Source: Bacillota bacterium
GTDB lineage: Bacteria > Bacillota_I > Bacilli_A > RF39 > UBA660
Direction of reading: 5' to 3'
DNA: 64,000 nucleotides
Assembly (NCBI GenBank): GCA_015059425.1
Contig: SVAM01000008.1
Span: forward strand, 1 to 64,000
Shown: in pieces, positions 29,437 to 38,825 of the stretch
Position numbering within the stretch: position 1 is the stretch's first letter
Layout: each line of letters starts with the position of its first letter
Position numbers and translations under genes: made by a program
Notes under the pieces: generated by a model
Seen by the model: the letters and a program-made list of their open reading frames with translations, nothing else
The model's database searches: none
What the model was told of the DNA's origin: nothing

Positions 29437-31044
29437 TTAACCTCTATTTGCTAATATTATATCAATTAATTCACAACTATCAAATACTTCATCAATATCA
29501 TCCATATCTATATCATGTCCATTAAAATTGAATATAAAATCATAATCTTTTCCAATAACCAAGTTATTATAAGTATTTTTTATTCTAACTGTTTCTATTT
29601 CTTCGCTTCCATCTTCTTTTATTGTTATAAAAATATATGAATCATTTTCTTTATAACTCTTATTTAAAATATTATAAGTTTTAGTAAATGTATTTTGTAT
29701 ATCACTTTTATCTTTGTTTTTTAATAAAATATTATAATTATTTTCTGATATGTGTAATATTTTTTCTACATTGAATTCATATGTGTATATCCTTTTTTCT
29801 TTAAGATTATCAATAATGTTTTTAAATATTTCTTTTGTCCATTTTATGCCTTTTATATCTGTTCCTAAATAATAACAGTTTTTTCCGCAATTCTTTATAT
29901 TCGAATCTATATTCATATTATTATTTATATTAGGATATTTGTATACAACCTTTATTTCGTCTTTTAGATTTTTATCTATTACTACATTATCATAATTATA
30001 AATTATTATATCCTCAGTCATACTTATATTTTCTATTATTGTTTTATAATCATTATAATAATTTTCATAAATAATTTCCGTATTTGCTATTTCTACTGCA
30101 CTCATTGATAGGCCAATTCCTGTTAAAATAACAATACTTATTATTTCTAAAAATATACGATGTATTTTTTGTTTTTTACTTGCCACAAAATTTAAACCTA
30201 TTTCTAATATTAAAGCTCCACTTTGAACAAAAGCAATTAATAGTAGAAGAATTCCAAAATATTTAACTCCTTTAATTATTAAATATACCATTAAACCCAA
30301 AGCGAAGGACATTCCAATTAAATAAACTATAACACCAATAATTATTATAGATATTATAAACTTTAAAAATACTAAACATACGTTAATAATTACATCTAAT
30401 ATATTAGTACCTTTGTTTTTTCTGTTTATAACTTCTTTTTCTTTTATTTCACTTATATTATTTTTAGATGATTTCACTTTTTTTTCTTTTTTTGTTTCAG
30501 TTATTTTCTCTGAAATGTTTTCAAAATACTTTTTTTCAAATATTTTTATAAACAATATTATAGATAAAATAAAATAAGTTGTCTCTATTATAAATGACCA
30601 AATACTATAAAATAACTTAGCTATAGATAGTGGCATTCCACTGAAAATGTTCCAGCCTAAATCTTTTACTAATGAAAATGGTATTTTAAATAATGTTATA
30701 ATAAATATAATTAGACATATTTCAATAATAAATTTAATTATTTCTTTACCACTTTTATTATTTAATTCATTTACTATTTTATCAATATATTCCATTATTT
30801 TGTTAACTATTTTGTTGAAAGTATTTGTAGTATCAGTTGGGCTTTTAATTTTGTAAACGGCTAATAAATCTTTTGTTATCTCGTTTATATCACCTAATTC
30901 TGATACTGCTTCTTCTTCTGTTAATCCAATACTTAATTTCTCGTCTATAAAACCTTCATATTCGCTTAATATATCTTCTATTTCACTATCTTCTAGTATA
31001 TTTAGTTTTTTTCTTAATAAATTTAAAAAATCTTTTTTATTCAT
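29437..31044 (-). CDS. DUF1700-type membrane protein
   Basis: N-terminus MNKKDFLNLLRKKLNILEDSEIEDILSEYEGFIDEKLSIGLTEEEAVSELGD; several TM; overlaps the PadR gene. Confidence 0.85.
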   Translation of the reverse strand: MNKKDFLNLLRKKLNILEDSEIEDILSEYEGFIDEKLSIGLTEEEAVSELGDINEITKDLLAVYKIKSPTDTTNTFNKIVNKIMEYIDKIVNELNNKSGKEIIKFIIEICLIIFIITLFKIPFSLVKDLGWNIFSGMPLSIAKLFYSIWSFIIETTYFILSIILFIKIFEKKYFENISEKITETKKEKKVKSSKNNISEIKEKEVINRKNKGTNILDVIINVCLVFLKFIISIIIIGVIVYLIGMSFALGLMVYLIIKGVKYFGILLLLIAFVQSGALILEIGLNFVASKKQKIHRIFLEIISIVILTGIGLSMSAVEIANTEIIYENYYNDYKTIIENISMTEDIIIYNYDNVVIDKNLKDEIKVVYKYPNINNNMNIDSNIKNCGKNCYYLGTDIKGIKWTKEIFKNIIDNLKEKRIYTYEFNVEKILHISENNYNILLKNKDKSDIQNTFTKTYNILNKSYKENDSYIFITIKEDGSEEIETVRIKNTYNNLVIGKDYDFIFNFNGHDIDMDDIDEVFDSCELIDIILANRG

Positions 31045-31369
31045 TCTGATTACATCCTTTCAAATAATCATTAACTCCTTTAGAAAACTTATTCCATTCT
31101 TCTAATTGTTTATCTTTTGCTAATTTTCCTGCTACTGTAAGATGATAATATTTTCTAATAGGTCCTTCGGTTGATTCTTTTGTATAGGTTTCAAAATACA
31201 TTTCATTTGTTAATCTTTTTAATATTGGATAAATAGTTCCTTCATTAACATCAACAATTTTACTAACAGCTTCAACTAATTCATATCCATACATGTCTTT
31301 TTTTTCGACCATTACTAATATCAATAATTCTAATACACCTTTTTTATATTGCGTATTTATGACAATCAC
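31037..31369 (-). CDS. PadR family transcriptional regulator
   Basis: KGVLELLILVMVEKKDMYGYELVEAVSK...VNEGTIYPILKRL. Confidence 0.93.
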   Translation of the reverse strand: MIVINTQYKKGVLELLILVMVEKKDMYGYELVEAVSKIVDVNEGTIYPILKRLTNEMYFETYTKESTEGPIRKYYHLTVAGKLAKDKQLEEWNKFSKGVNDYLKGCNQNE

Positions 31370-31480
31370 CGCTTTCTAATTATAGTATATTCTGACTACT
31401 ATGTTTTGTCAAGTACTAAATAATACATAATTATTTATCTTTAGTTTATTTTATGATAAAATGGATATGATACTAAAGGG

Positions 31481-31810
31481 TTGAAAAATATGAAATATAA
31501 ACATTTATTAATTATTTTAGTAGTATTTGTAGTTCTTTTTGTGTATAATCTACTTTTATATTCTTTTTTAAATAAGATTATTGAAAATAATACAAAAGAT
31601 TTAATTATCCCTTATTTAAATGGAATTTGTAATTGTGAAGCTCATTATAAATATATAATGGCTACAAATAACGATGATGGTTCTATTAATGTTTTTGTTA
31701 AAACTATTGATAGCAATTTAGAGAATTATTATCGTTTCGTATTTACTCCAAATTATAATAATTATAAATTAATTGATATTAATAACGATATGCCTTTATA
31801 TATAAAATGA
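31481..31810 (+). CDS. Small membrane-anchored protein of unknown function
   Basis: N-terminal TM; intact ORF between divergent/convergent genes. Confidence 0.6.
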   Translation: MKNMKYKHLLIILVVFVVLFVYNLLLYSFLNKIIENNTKDLIIPYLNGICNCEAHYKYIMATNNDDGSINVFVKTIDSNLENYYRFVFTPNYNNYKLIDINNDMPLYIK

Positions 31811-31836
31811 AAAGTCGCTTAACCTGCGACTTTTTC
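31809..31836. terminator. Bidirectional intrinsic terminator
   Basis: AAAGTCGC-TTAACCT-GCGACTTTTT. Confidence 0.85.
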
Positions 31837-32400
31837 ATTTTTAGTTTTTGATAATTCTTTATATATTTTAACTATTCTTACTAATATTTCTTTATTATCG
31901 ATTGTAAGATCATTACTTGCTATTAAAGTGGCTAAACCATTTGCATATAACCATACATTCATAAATAAAGTTTTTGCTTCATCAAAACTTAAACTATGTT
32001 TGTTAACTAAGTTAATAATTGTTGATTGATTCCACTTTTCGTTTAATACATCATTAACATCTTTCCAATTTAAATTGTTTGATAAAAACATGGAACGAAA
32101 ATAATTTTTGTGCATTTGTGCAAATTCTATGTATGCAACACATACTGTTATTAAAGCATTTTTACTATCTACTCTTTTCATAATAAATTCATCATATTCT
32201 TTTTTTATGATTTCATTAATATCTTTTTTTAAGTCATCTAAACTAGCATAAATACGATATATTGGTTTTGTAGATATTCCTGCTTCTTTAGCTAAGTCTC
32301 TGGCATTAATACTATCTATTCCATATTTTTCAACCATATTTACTGCAACACTCAATAATTCTTCTTTGTTAATTATACTTTTCCCTGCCATTTTTATCAC
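31819..32400 (-). CDS. TetR/AcrR family transcriptional regulator
   Basis: LLSVAVNMVEKYGIDSINARDLAKEAGISTKPIYRIYASLDDLK. Confidence 0.9.
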   Translation of the reverse strand: MIKMAGKSIINKEELLSVAVNMVEKYGIDSINARDLAKEAGISTKPIYRIYASLDDLKKDINEIIKKEYDEFIMKRVDSKNALITVCVAYIEFAQMHKNYFRSMFLSNNLNWKDVNDVLNEKWNQSTIINLVNKHSLSFDEAKTLFMNVWLYANGLATLIASNDLTIDNKEILVRIVKIYKELSKTKNEKVAG

Positions 32401-32486
32401 TTCCTTTTCTATTGGTAACTTATGTTATCATTATAACATATTGCGAATAATTGTCAATTTATTTGCTTTTTTTCGACAAAATATGT

Positions 32487-32516
32487 CAAAAAAACAAACA
32501 CTTATTGTGTTTGTTA
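32487..32516 (-). terminator. Intrinsic terminator after the Noc/ParB gene
   Basis: ACAAACAC-AATAA-GTGTTTGTTTTTTT on the minus strand. Confidence 0.8.
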
Positions 32517-33668
32517 GTCCTTTTTTACTTTTATTATAAATTGATAAGAATCTACTAAATCACTTTCTTCTAAAGACATTAAAAAACCTTTTTTTTCTAA
32601 TTCTTCTTTGACATCCCTAATTTTAGTTATCGCTGTTTTTAAATCTAAACCTAACTTTTCTTCTATTTTTTCTTCATAATCAGGGTCTAATGTTTCGATT
32701 AAATCAACAGGATCAAAGTAATTATTGTCTTGTACTTCTAAATTATTATTTATATACATATTAGTTTCCTCTTCTTTTGTTTCATTAATATTAGGTAATT
32801 CCATATTTAATTTAGGTAATACAACTTCTGTTTCAATCATATTCATATTTACTTTTTCATTTTCTAAAAAATTGAAAAAGTTACCCTTAGAATCATTTTG
32901 GGCATTATCAATTCGTACTATATCTGGATTAAATAAATTTTCTCTTTCAATTTCACGTAGTTTTTGCGCAATAGAACTTTCTTCGGTTATTTCAGGTATC
33001 TCTGATGCTTCTTTCTTTATACTTTCAATATCTATAGTTTTAGCAAGAGGAACTTCAGATGCACCATCCATGTATTTCTTTATTAAATCGTCTAACTGTC
33101 TTACTGTTAATCTTTCTTTTATAACTCTATTTAGCCAGTTTATTTGTTCTTCTTTTGTAGGTAAGACTAATAAAGAACGTGCATGCCTTTCACTAATTTT
33201 ATTATTTAATAAAGCGTCTTGTACTTCTTCTGCTAAATTAAGTAGTCGAAGTTTATTTGCAATAGCACTTTGTGATAAACCCATCTTTCTTGCTAATTCA
33301 CTTTGAGTTAAATATCCTTTATCCAATAAATTTTTGTAACTTCTTGCTTCCTCTATTACAGATAAATCCCTACGTTGAACGTTTTCTACAATAGCTACTT
33401 CAGCACTTTTATTATCATCAATATTAGATATTATAGCCGGAACTGTTGTTAAACCCGCTATGGTTGCTGCTTTATATCTTCTTTCTCCTGCTATAATTTC
33501 ATATTTATCTCCAACTCTTCTTAACACTAATGGTTGAATTATACCATGTTGTTTTATTGAATCTGCCAATTCTTCTAATCCTTTATCATCAAAGGTTAGT
33601 CTTGGTTGAAAACGATTTGGTATAATATCTTCAATAGGAATTTGCAAAATACTTTGCTCCATATTCAT
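32514..33668 (-). CDS. noc: ParB/Noc family chromosome partition/nucleoid occlusion protein
   Basis: IPIEDIIPNRFQPRLTFDDKGLEELADSIKQHGIIQPLVLR; YEIIAGERRYKAA; AEVAIVENVQRRDLS; SQSAIANKLRLL; next to the rsmG/mnmG/mnmE set. Confidence 0.88.
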   Translation of the reverse strand: MNMEQSILQIPIEDIIPNRFQPRLTFDDKGLEELADSIKQHGIIQPLVLRRVGDKYEIIAGERRYKAATIAGLTTVPAIISNIDDNKSAEVAIVENVQRRDLSVIEEARSYKNLLDKGYLTQSELARKMGLSQSAIANKLRLLNLAEEVQDALLNNKISERHARSLLVLPTKEEQINWLNRVIKERLTVRQLDDLIKKYMDGASEVPLAKTIDIESIKKEASEIPEITEESSIAQKLREIERENLFNPDIVRIDNAQNDSKGNFFNFLENEKVNMNMIETEVVLPKLNMELPNINETKEEETNMYINNNLEVQDNNYFDPVDLIETLDPDYEEKIEEKLGLDLKTAITKIRDVKEELEKKGFLMSLEESDLVDSYQFIIKVKKD

Positions 33669-33734
33669 ACTATCAGCCCCTACTTTTACTTATATTTAAT
33701 TTTAGCATTTTTTGTTTGTTTTTTCAATCTTATT

Positions 33735-33768
33735 ATTAAAAAAAGCTACAACATTTTTGTTGTAACTT
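33735..33768 (-). terminator. Intrinsic terminator separating the 33770..38761 unit from noc
   Basis: AAAGTTACAACA-AAAA-TGTTGTAGCTTTTTTT on the minus strand. Confidence 0.82.
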
Positions 33769-33769
33769 T

Positions 33770-35071
33770 TTAATTATTATCTTGAGCGTAGAACTCTATT
33801 TCTTCTGGCTTAACTTCGATATTGCCACGGAATTTTCTTCCTTGATCATAGTTTTGTTCTGCTCCAATACCATGTAATTTTAATGTTACAGTATAAGATT
33901 GTTTTGTATTTGGTGCAATTGCTATATGTTCTGCAAAAGTTTTTGTTTCAAATGGTGCAGTTATCCAATCTTTAGTATAACCGTTATTATCACTTTCAAC
34001 TTTATATTGGAAATTGTTACTTTCAAAGGTATTTTCTTGTATTATCCAATTTAAATCATAATACAAAGTTTGGTTTGATGTATTTTCGATTGTAAACTTA
34101 ATTGGCGGAATTACTGTATTAATGTTTTCTCCAGCAGGTTGATCATCCGGATAAATGTTATCAGCGTATACTGCTTCTTCAGATTCAAAATTTATAATCA
34201 TTATGGCTGCTTCAAATTCTATACCACCATTGCCGCTTGATACTCCACCACCATTAGTATTTGGTGTAAATCCAATACATTTTTTATCACATTTGTCATC
34301 GCCATCTTCATCACAGTTTAAGTCGCAAACACCATCACCGTTAGTATCGATATTCATATCTTTTAAACCATCATCATTTGTATCCTTGTCTAAATCTATA
34401 GTTCCATCGCCATCAAAATCAATGTTTAAATCTGGCCATCCATCATCGTTTGTATCACAATTAATATCACATTTTTTATCGTCATCTATGTCACGATTGA
34501 TTCTATTAAATAATCTATTGTTTTTATTAATTTGATTAAAGATATTTCTTCTATTGCCACGATAATCTATATTATAATCTGGTTTACTATCTTTATTATC
34601 ATCACAGTTAATATCACATTTTCTATCCCCATCAAGATCTAGGTTTAAATCTGCTATACCATCACTATCCAGGTCAATATTTAGATTTTGCATATCTCGG
34701 TATAATATTCCAGCATATGTTGCGGCTCCACCCATAAAAATAAAGCTTAATATAAATAGTACATATAACAAAGTAGTTGAGTTTGATTTTTTAAAACTAA
34801 AATTTAAATTATTTCCCTTTTTTTCGACTTTCAACCCATTTGATAAGTAAATATCTGTATCTTTTGTATCAAAGCAAATATTCATTACTTTTTCAATGTT
34901 TCTTTTATCCTTTTTTACTTCTTCGCCAAACATTTCATTGAAAGCAGTGCTTATTTTTTCTTCTTGTTCTTTTGCATTTAAAAGCATAAATTCTTTTAAA
35001 TCCATTGAAGTTTTCATTTGTTTATTTACATTTTTTTCATCAATATTGCTTTTTTTAAACATATTTACCAT
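33770..35071 (-). CDS. Single-pass membrane protein with Asp/Cys-rich thrombospondin-type-3/EF-hand-like repeats and a C-terminal beta-rich domain
   Basis: About 100 aa N-terminal region, one TM (TTLLYVLFILSFIFMGGAATYAGILY), then DLDSDGIADLNLDLDGDRKCDINCD...DTNGDGVCDLNCDEDGDDKCDKKC. Confidence 0.75.
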   Translation of the reverse strand: MVNMFKKSNIDEKNVNKQMKTSMDLKEFMLLNAKEQEEKISTAFNEMFGEEVKKDKRNIEKVMNICFDTKDTDIYLSNGLKVEKKGNNLNFSFKKSNSTTLLYVLFILSFIFMGGAATYAGILYRDMQNLNIDLDSDGIADLNLDLDGDRKCDINCDDNKDSKPDYNIDYRGNRRNIFNQINKNNRLFNRINRDIDDDKKCDINCDTNDDGWPDLNIDFDGDGTIDLDKDTNDDGLKDMNIDTNGDGVCDLNCDEDGDDKCDKKCIGFTPNTNGGGVSSGNGGIEFEAAIMIINFESEEAVYADNIYPDDQPAGENINTVIPPIKFTIENTSNQTLYYDLNWIIQENTFESNNFQYKVESDNNGYTKDWITAPFETKTFAEHIAIAPNTKQSYTVTLKLHGIGAEQNYDQGRKFRGNIEVKPEEIEFYAQDNN

Positions 35072-35078
35072 CCTTCTC

Positions 35079-36176
35079 TTATTTTAGTAAAGCTTCTGCT
35101 TTTTTCTTTCTTCTTTCATTTTCTTTTACAAAAGTTTTTATTGTTTGACGTATTTTATTATTAATTTTTATTTTTCTATTATATGCATCTTTAAATTCTT
35201 TAGATATTAATCTCATTAATGCATTTTCTGTAATATCATTACCAAATACGAAATCATTAATTATTTTACTAATATATGTATCTGAAACAATATTTTCTTG
35301 TTCTTTTTTTAATTTAAGTGCATCGTTTTCAACATACAAAGCTAAATCATATAATTTTTTAATTCCCTCGTCTTTTAATTCTTCATTAATTTTTTCAACC
35401 TTTGTTACTGGTTTGATATTATTTGCTTCTAAGAATTCCCATAATTCAACAGCTTTTATAAAATTTTGATCTTTTAAAATTACATTAGTTTTTCTTATTG
35501 GACTTCTTACTGGAGAACTGTCATGTAATGATTTTATAAAAGTTGAGTTTTTAAAATTTCCTATAACATCTCTTATGTATTCTATTCTTTCTTCTAATGA
35601 ATACCCATTATTATATTTATCCATTTCTTCTGTAAATGAAGATTCTAATGATAGACTCACTTTTACTGTTTCATTTTTGGAATAATGAGAACCATTAAAA
35701 TGTACTTCATTATTAACTTTTGCATAAGACTTTTGGTCTGATTCACTTAACTTATTTTCAACAAATTGATATAAATTATCTACTAATGATTTTATAAATC
35801 TATTTTCATATAGATCCGTTGTTTCTTCACGATATACATTTAGTATTTTTAATGGAATAATACTCCCGTCTTCTTTAACTTCTTGAATTAAATTAGTATT
35901 TTGAGCTAAGTGTTTAATACTTTCTTCCGTTACTATTTTGGCTTTTTCAATTGGAATAATATTTTCTTCTTGAATAATAAATTTTCTTGGATTTCTAATA
36001 ATATTATCTAAGTAAGGTATAGCTTCCTCTATGAAATCTATCCATTTAGTATCAGATATTTTTTGTTCTATTTCTCTTTTTACTAATATATCTGAATTTG
36101 TTTGATTAAAGAATGAATTAATTTTTTGTTTATCTAAACTTGAAATATATTCTACTATATCATTCATTTTAATCAC
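35079..36176 (-). CDS. DUF2357-like (McrC-related) protein without a visible nuclease domain
   Basis: NVYREETTDLYENRFIKSLVDNL motif; adjacent to an McrB-like AAA+; C-terminus is helical and Lys-rich with no PD-(D/E)xK pattern seen. Confidence 0.6.
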   Translation of the reverse strand: MIKMNDIVEYISSLDKQKINSFFNQTNSDILVKREIEQKISDTKWIDFIEEAIPYLDNIIRNPRKFIIQEENIIPIEKAKIVTEESIKHLAQNTNLIQEVKEDGSIIPLKILNVYREETTDLYENRFIKSLVDNLYQFVENKLSESDQKSYAKVNNEVHFNGSHYSKNETVKVSLSLESSFTEEMDKYNNGYSLEERIEYIRDVIGNFKNSTFIKSLHDSSPVRSPIRKTNVILKDQNFIKAVELWEFLEANNIKPVTKVEKINEELKDEGIKKLYDLALYVENDALKLKKEQENIVSDTYISKIINDFVFGNDITENALMRLISKEFKDAYNRKIKINNKIRQTIKTFVKENERRKKKAEALLK

Positions 36177-37682
36177 CTATATTGTCTTTTTAAGTCTTAA
36201 TAAATATGCTTTACATTCTGGCATATTACCTTTACCAAATAAATCTTCTAAATATTTAATAAAACCATCAATTTCATCTTTTATGTATGCTAAATTTAAT
36301 TGTTCAAATTTTCTTAAAATTTTATGACTTATTAAATAATCAATTCCTGCAATTTCATCTCCACCGCAAGCAACATATGCTGGAACAAATTCTTTTAATT
36401 GTTTTACGATTCTGTTACCAAATGCTAAACGGAAATGATTTATTACATAATTATCCATTTCTTTAATTTTATTTAAATTTTCTTCACTTACAGCATGTTC
36501 TTTCTCTGCTTTTTCATATAAAGATTCTAAATAAGTATAACTTGTTTTTAATGCTTCAGTTTCAGGAGCTTCAAAAGCTTCACATTTATTATCAATAGCT
36601 ATAGGCATTGCTCTATCATATACTTTATCTGTAATCATGAATGTTGAGTCATCGTTATTAATTGTTCCTATATACCACATGTTTTCTGGTATTTTTAACT
36701 TACCTTCATTAAGTTTTATAGGGTCATTTTCCCATTTATTTGGAACTAACTCAATAACCCAGTCTTTTTTATTAGGTAGCTCTAATACTGATAACATTTC
36801 TGCAAAATAGTATTCAACACGTGAAATATTCATTTCATCTAATAATGTTATATATACTTCATCTGTATATTGTGCTTCGTACATACTTGCAAGAATTTCA
36901 GTTTCATTAAATCTTTTTGTAAATTCATTGAAATATCCAAATATTTCCGTTGAATCTCTCCATGATGGTTGAACACTTGCTACAGTAGTTTCGTTTTGAA
37001 CAAATGACCCAAAAGCATATGCAAGTGATGTTTTACCTGTACCACTTATACCTTCTAATATTATTAATTTATTAGAGGCTAAAGCAGCTATAAATAATCT
37101 TATTAGATTTATATCATAATATAATCCTAATTTTGATGCTGAATAATTTCTAAATTGTTCACAAAATTCATTTAATGAAAAATTGTTTTCAATAGGCGCT
37201 GGTAAATTTTCAGCAAACCTCTCATCAACGTTAGTTAATTTAAAGAATCTACTTTCACCATTTTTTAATTCATTTACCATATTGCCATCTTCATCATACT
37301 CAATTTCACCAAATTCATTAGTTAATTCTGAAAACTTTGCATTTTGTTGTCTAAGCTTAGCAATATCTCCATTAAGATTTTCAATTTCTTCAATTAATCT
37401 ATCTTCTTTTTTAACATTTCTTCTATATCTAGCATAAGTTCTTATTCCTTTTACTATTAAAAATATAATAAATGCATAAATAGCAATTAAAAATATTATT
37501 GCAAATATACAGATTACTAATCCCATGCCTGTTAAATCTGATTTGTAATTTTGAATTACATCAATATAGTTTAAAACATTAAACATTTGCCCAATGCCAC
37601 TTACTATAGCTTTTAAAATATTTATTAACCCCTCAAAAAACGGTTCAAGAAATTCTGTAAAAAAATTCCCATATGTACTCAT
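36177..37682 (-). CDS. Membrane-anchored McrB/MoxR-like AAA+ ATPase
   Basis: N-terminal hydrophobic segments, coiled coil, then EGISGTGKTSLA (Walker A), YITLLDEMNISRVEYYFAEML (Walker B), IGTINNDDSTFMITDKVYDRA (sensor region). Confidence 0.85.
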   Translation of the reverse strand: MSTYGNFFTEFLEPFFEGLINILKAIVSGIGQMFNVLNYIDVIQNYKSDLTGMGLVICIFAIIFLIAIYAFIIFLIVKGIRTYARYRRNVKKEDRLIEEIENLNGDIAKLRQQNAKFSELTNEFGEIEYDEDGNMVNELKNGESRFFKLTNVDERFAENLPAPIENNFSLNEFCEQFRNYSASKLGLYYDINLIRLFIAALASNKLIILEGISGTGKTSLAYAFGSFVQNETTVASVQPSWRDSTEIFGYFNEFTKRFNETEILASMYEAQYTDEVYITLLDEMNISRVEYYFAEMLSVLELPNKKDWVIELVPNKWENDPIKLNEGKLKIPENMWYIGTINNDDSTFMITDKVYDRAMPIAIDNKCEAFEAPETEALKTSYTYLESLYEKAEKEHAVSEENLNKIKEMDNYVINHFRLAFGNRIVKQLKEFVPAYVACGGDEIAGIDYLISHKILRKFEQLNLAYIKDEIDGFIKYLEDLFGKGNMPECKAYLLRLKKTI

Positions 37683-38761
37683 TATAATTCCTCCTCTTTA
37701 TTTTTTAAAATAAATTTTATATTCATATTTTTCCATTGTTCAAAATTTTCTTCATTATTTTTTTTGAATTTGTTATTTATTATGACTGTCATCTCAGCTT
37801 TTAATGCTTCAACATTAATATTTTCTATTTCTGAACAATCATATACAACCGACAATCCTATATCTTCAATTTTTTTAATTAATTCCTCATTTTCATTTAT
37901 TACTTTGAAATCAACCAAAACATTAATATGTTCTTTTAGATATTTATTGTTAACATTTTTTAATGCTGAAGATTTCTTAAGATAAGAAATTGGAATTAAA
38001 TAATTATATACAGCATTATTACCTACTAACTCTTTTAATATTTGGACATTTAATAAATCAATTGATATACTTGCATATTCATCTTCAAATTCATTATTGA
38101 CTTTTTTAACAAGTCTTGAATTATATTCATATAAACTAGGAATACTATAGTGATATTTAATTAAATAATATAAAGGTCGATTTGTATATGTAATATATTG
38201 ATTGTATGAATTTGTAACCATAAATTCATTAAAGAATTTTGTTTCTGTTATATTACTTTTTTTAACTAACATAAATAATTGTTGAATAGTTTTATTATCA
38301 TTTCTAATTTTTGTATTATTGATATTTTCTAAATCTTTTAATAAATTTTTAAATTTATATTTGGTTACTTTATAATCTCCTGTAATTGCATTTGATGATT
38401 TGTCAATGTATGATGCTACACAAATAAGTATAGTTAATAAAAATACTTCTCTTGGATAATTTTGAATTATTTCTAAACTATTGTCTTTTTCACAACTAGT
38501 TGAAATACACAATAATATTGTTTTATTTAATTTCTTTAAATATTCGATAGGATTATCATAATAATTAGTATTTAAATAATAATTATCTACATAATTATCT
38601 ATTACTTTTTTAGCTAAATCTGAAAACGTTTTTTGATTTGTCCATAAAGCGTTATTTTCTACTTCAATTATTTTTTCTAAATGTTGGACATAATTAAAAA
38701 TATCTTTTTTCTTTTTTGCTAAGTATTTTTCAAATATACTGCCACTCACAATCTTTGTCAC
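37682..38761 (-). CDS. Conserved-looking protein of unknown function, first gene of the AAA+ unit
   Basis: Intact ORF; GTG start at 38761 or 38749 (AGGTGA upstream of the second); abuts the AAA+ gene. Confidence 0.65.
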   Translation of the reverse strand: MTKIVSGSIFEKYLAKKKKDIFNYVQHLEKIIEVENNALWTNQKTFSDLAKKVIDNYVDNYYLNTNYYDNPIEYLKKLNKTILLCISTSCEKDNSLEIIQNYPREVFLLTILICVASYIDKSSNAITGDYKVTKYKFKNLLKDLENINNTKIRNDNKTIQQLFMLVKKSNITETKFFNEFMVTNSYNQYITYTNRPLYYLIKYHYSIPSLYEYNSRLVKKVNNEFEDEYASISIDLLNVQILKELVGNNAVYNYLIPISYLKKSSALKNVNNKYLKEHINVLVDFKVINENEELIKKIEDIGLSVVYDCSEIENINVEALKAEMTVIINNKFKKNNEENFEQWKNMNIKFILKNKEEEL

Positions 38762-38779
38762 CTAACCTATTCTCTATAC

Positions 38780-38808
38780 ATTATAGCAAAAAAAATATAG
38801 TATTGCAA
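38780..38808 (-). promoter_or_regulatory. Sigma-A-type promoter of the four-gene unit
   Basis: TTGCAA-N17-TATAAT on the minus strand, overlapping the rsmG terminator. Confidence 0.7.
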
Positions 38809-38820
38809 TTACTATATTTT
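38786..38820 (-). terminator. Intrinsic terminator after rsmG
   Basis: ATATAGTA-ATTGCAA-TACTATAT followed by a T-run on the minus strand. Confidence 0.8.
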
Positions 38821-38825
38821 AATTT

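Noticed and set aside
31037-31369. PadR plus DUF1700 pair as a novel system
   Set aside because: This is a common, well-described gene pair in Firmicutes.
34155-34535. Ser/Pro-rich ORF opposite the TSP3-like repeats (could look like a mucin-type protein)
   Set aside because: It is the antisense image of the periodic Asp/Gly codons; no start-site support.
34280-34680. Periodic repeats that might suggest a CRISPR or DNA satellite
   Set aside because: Periodicity is explained by protein-level DxDxDG repeats; units are degenerate and there are no spacers. No CRISPR array was seen in the window.
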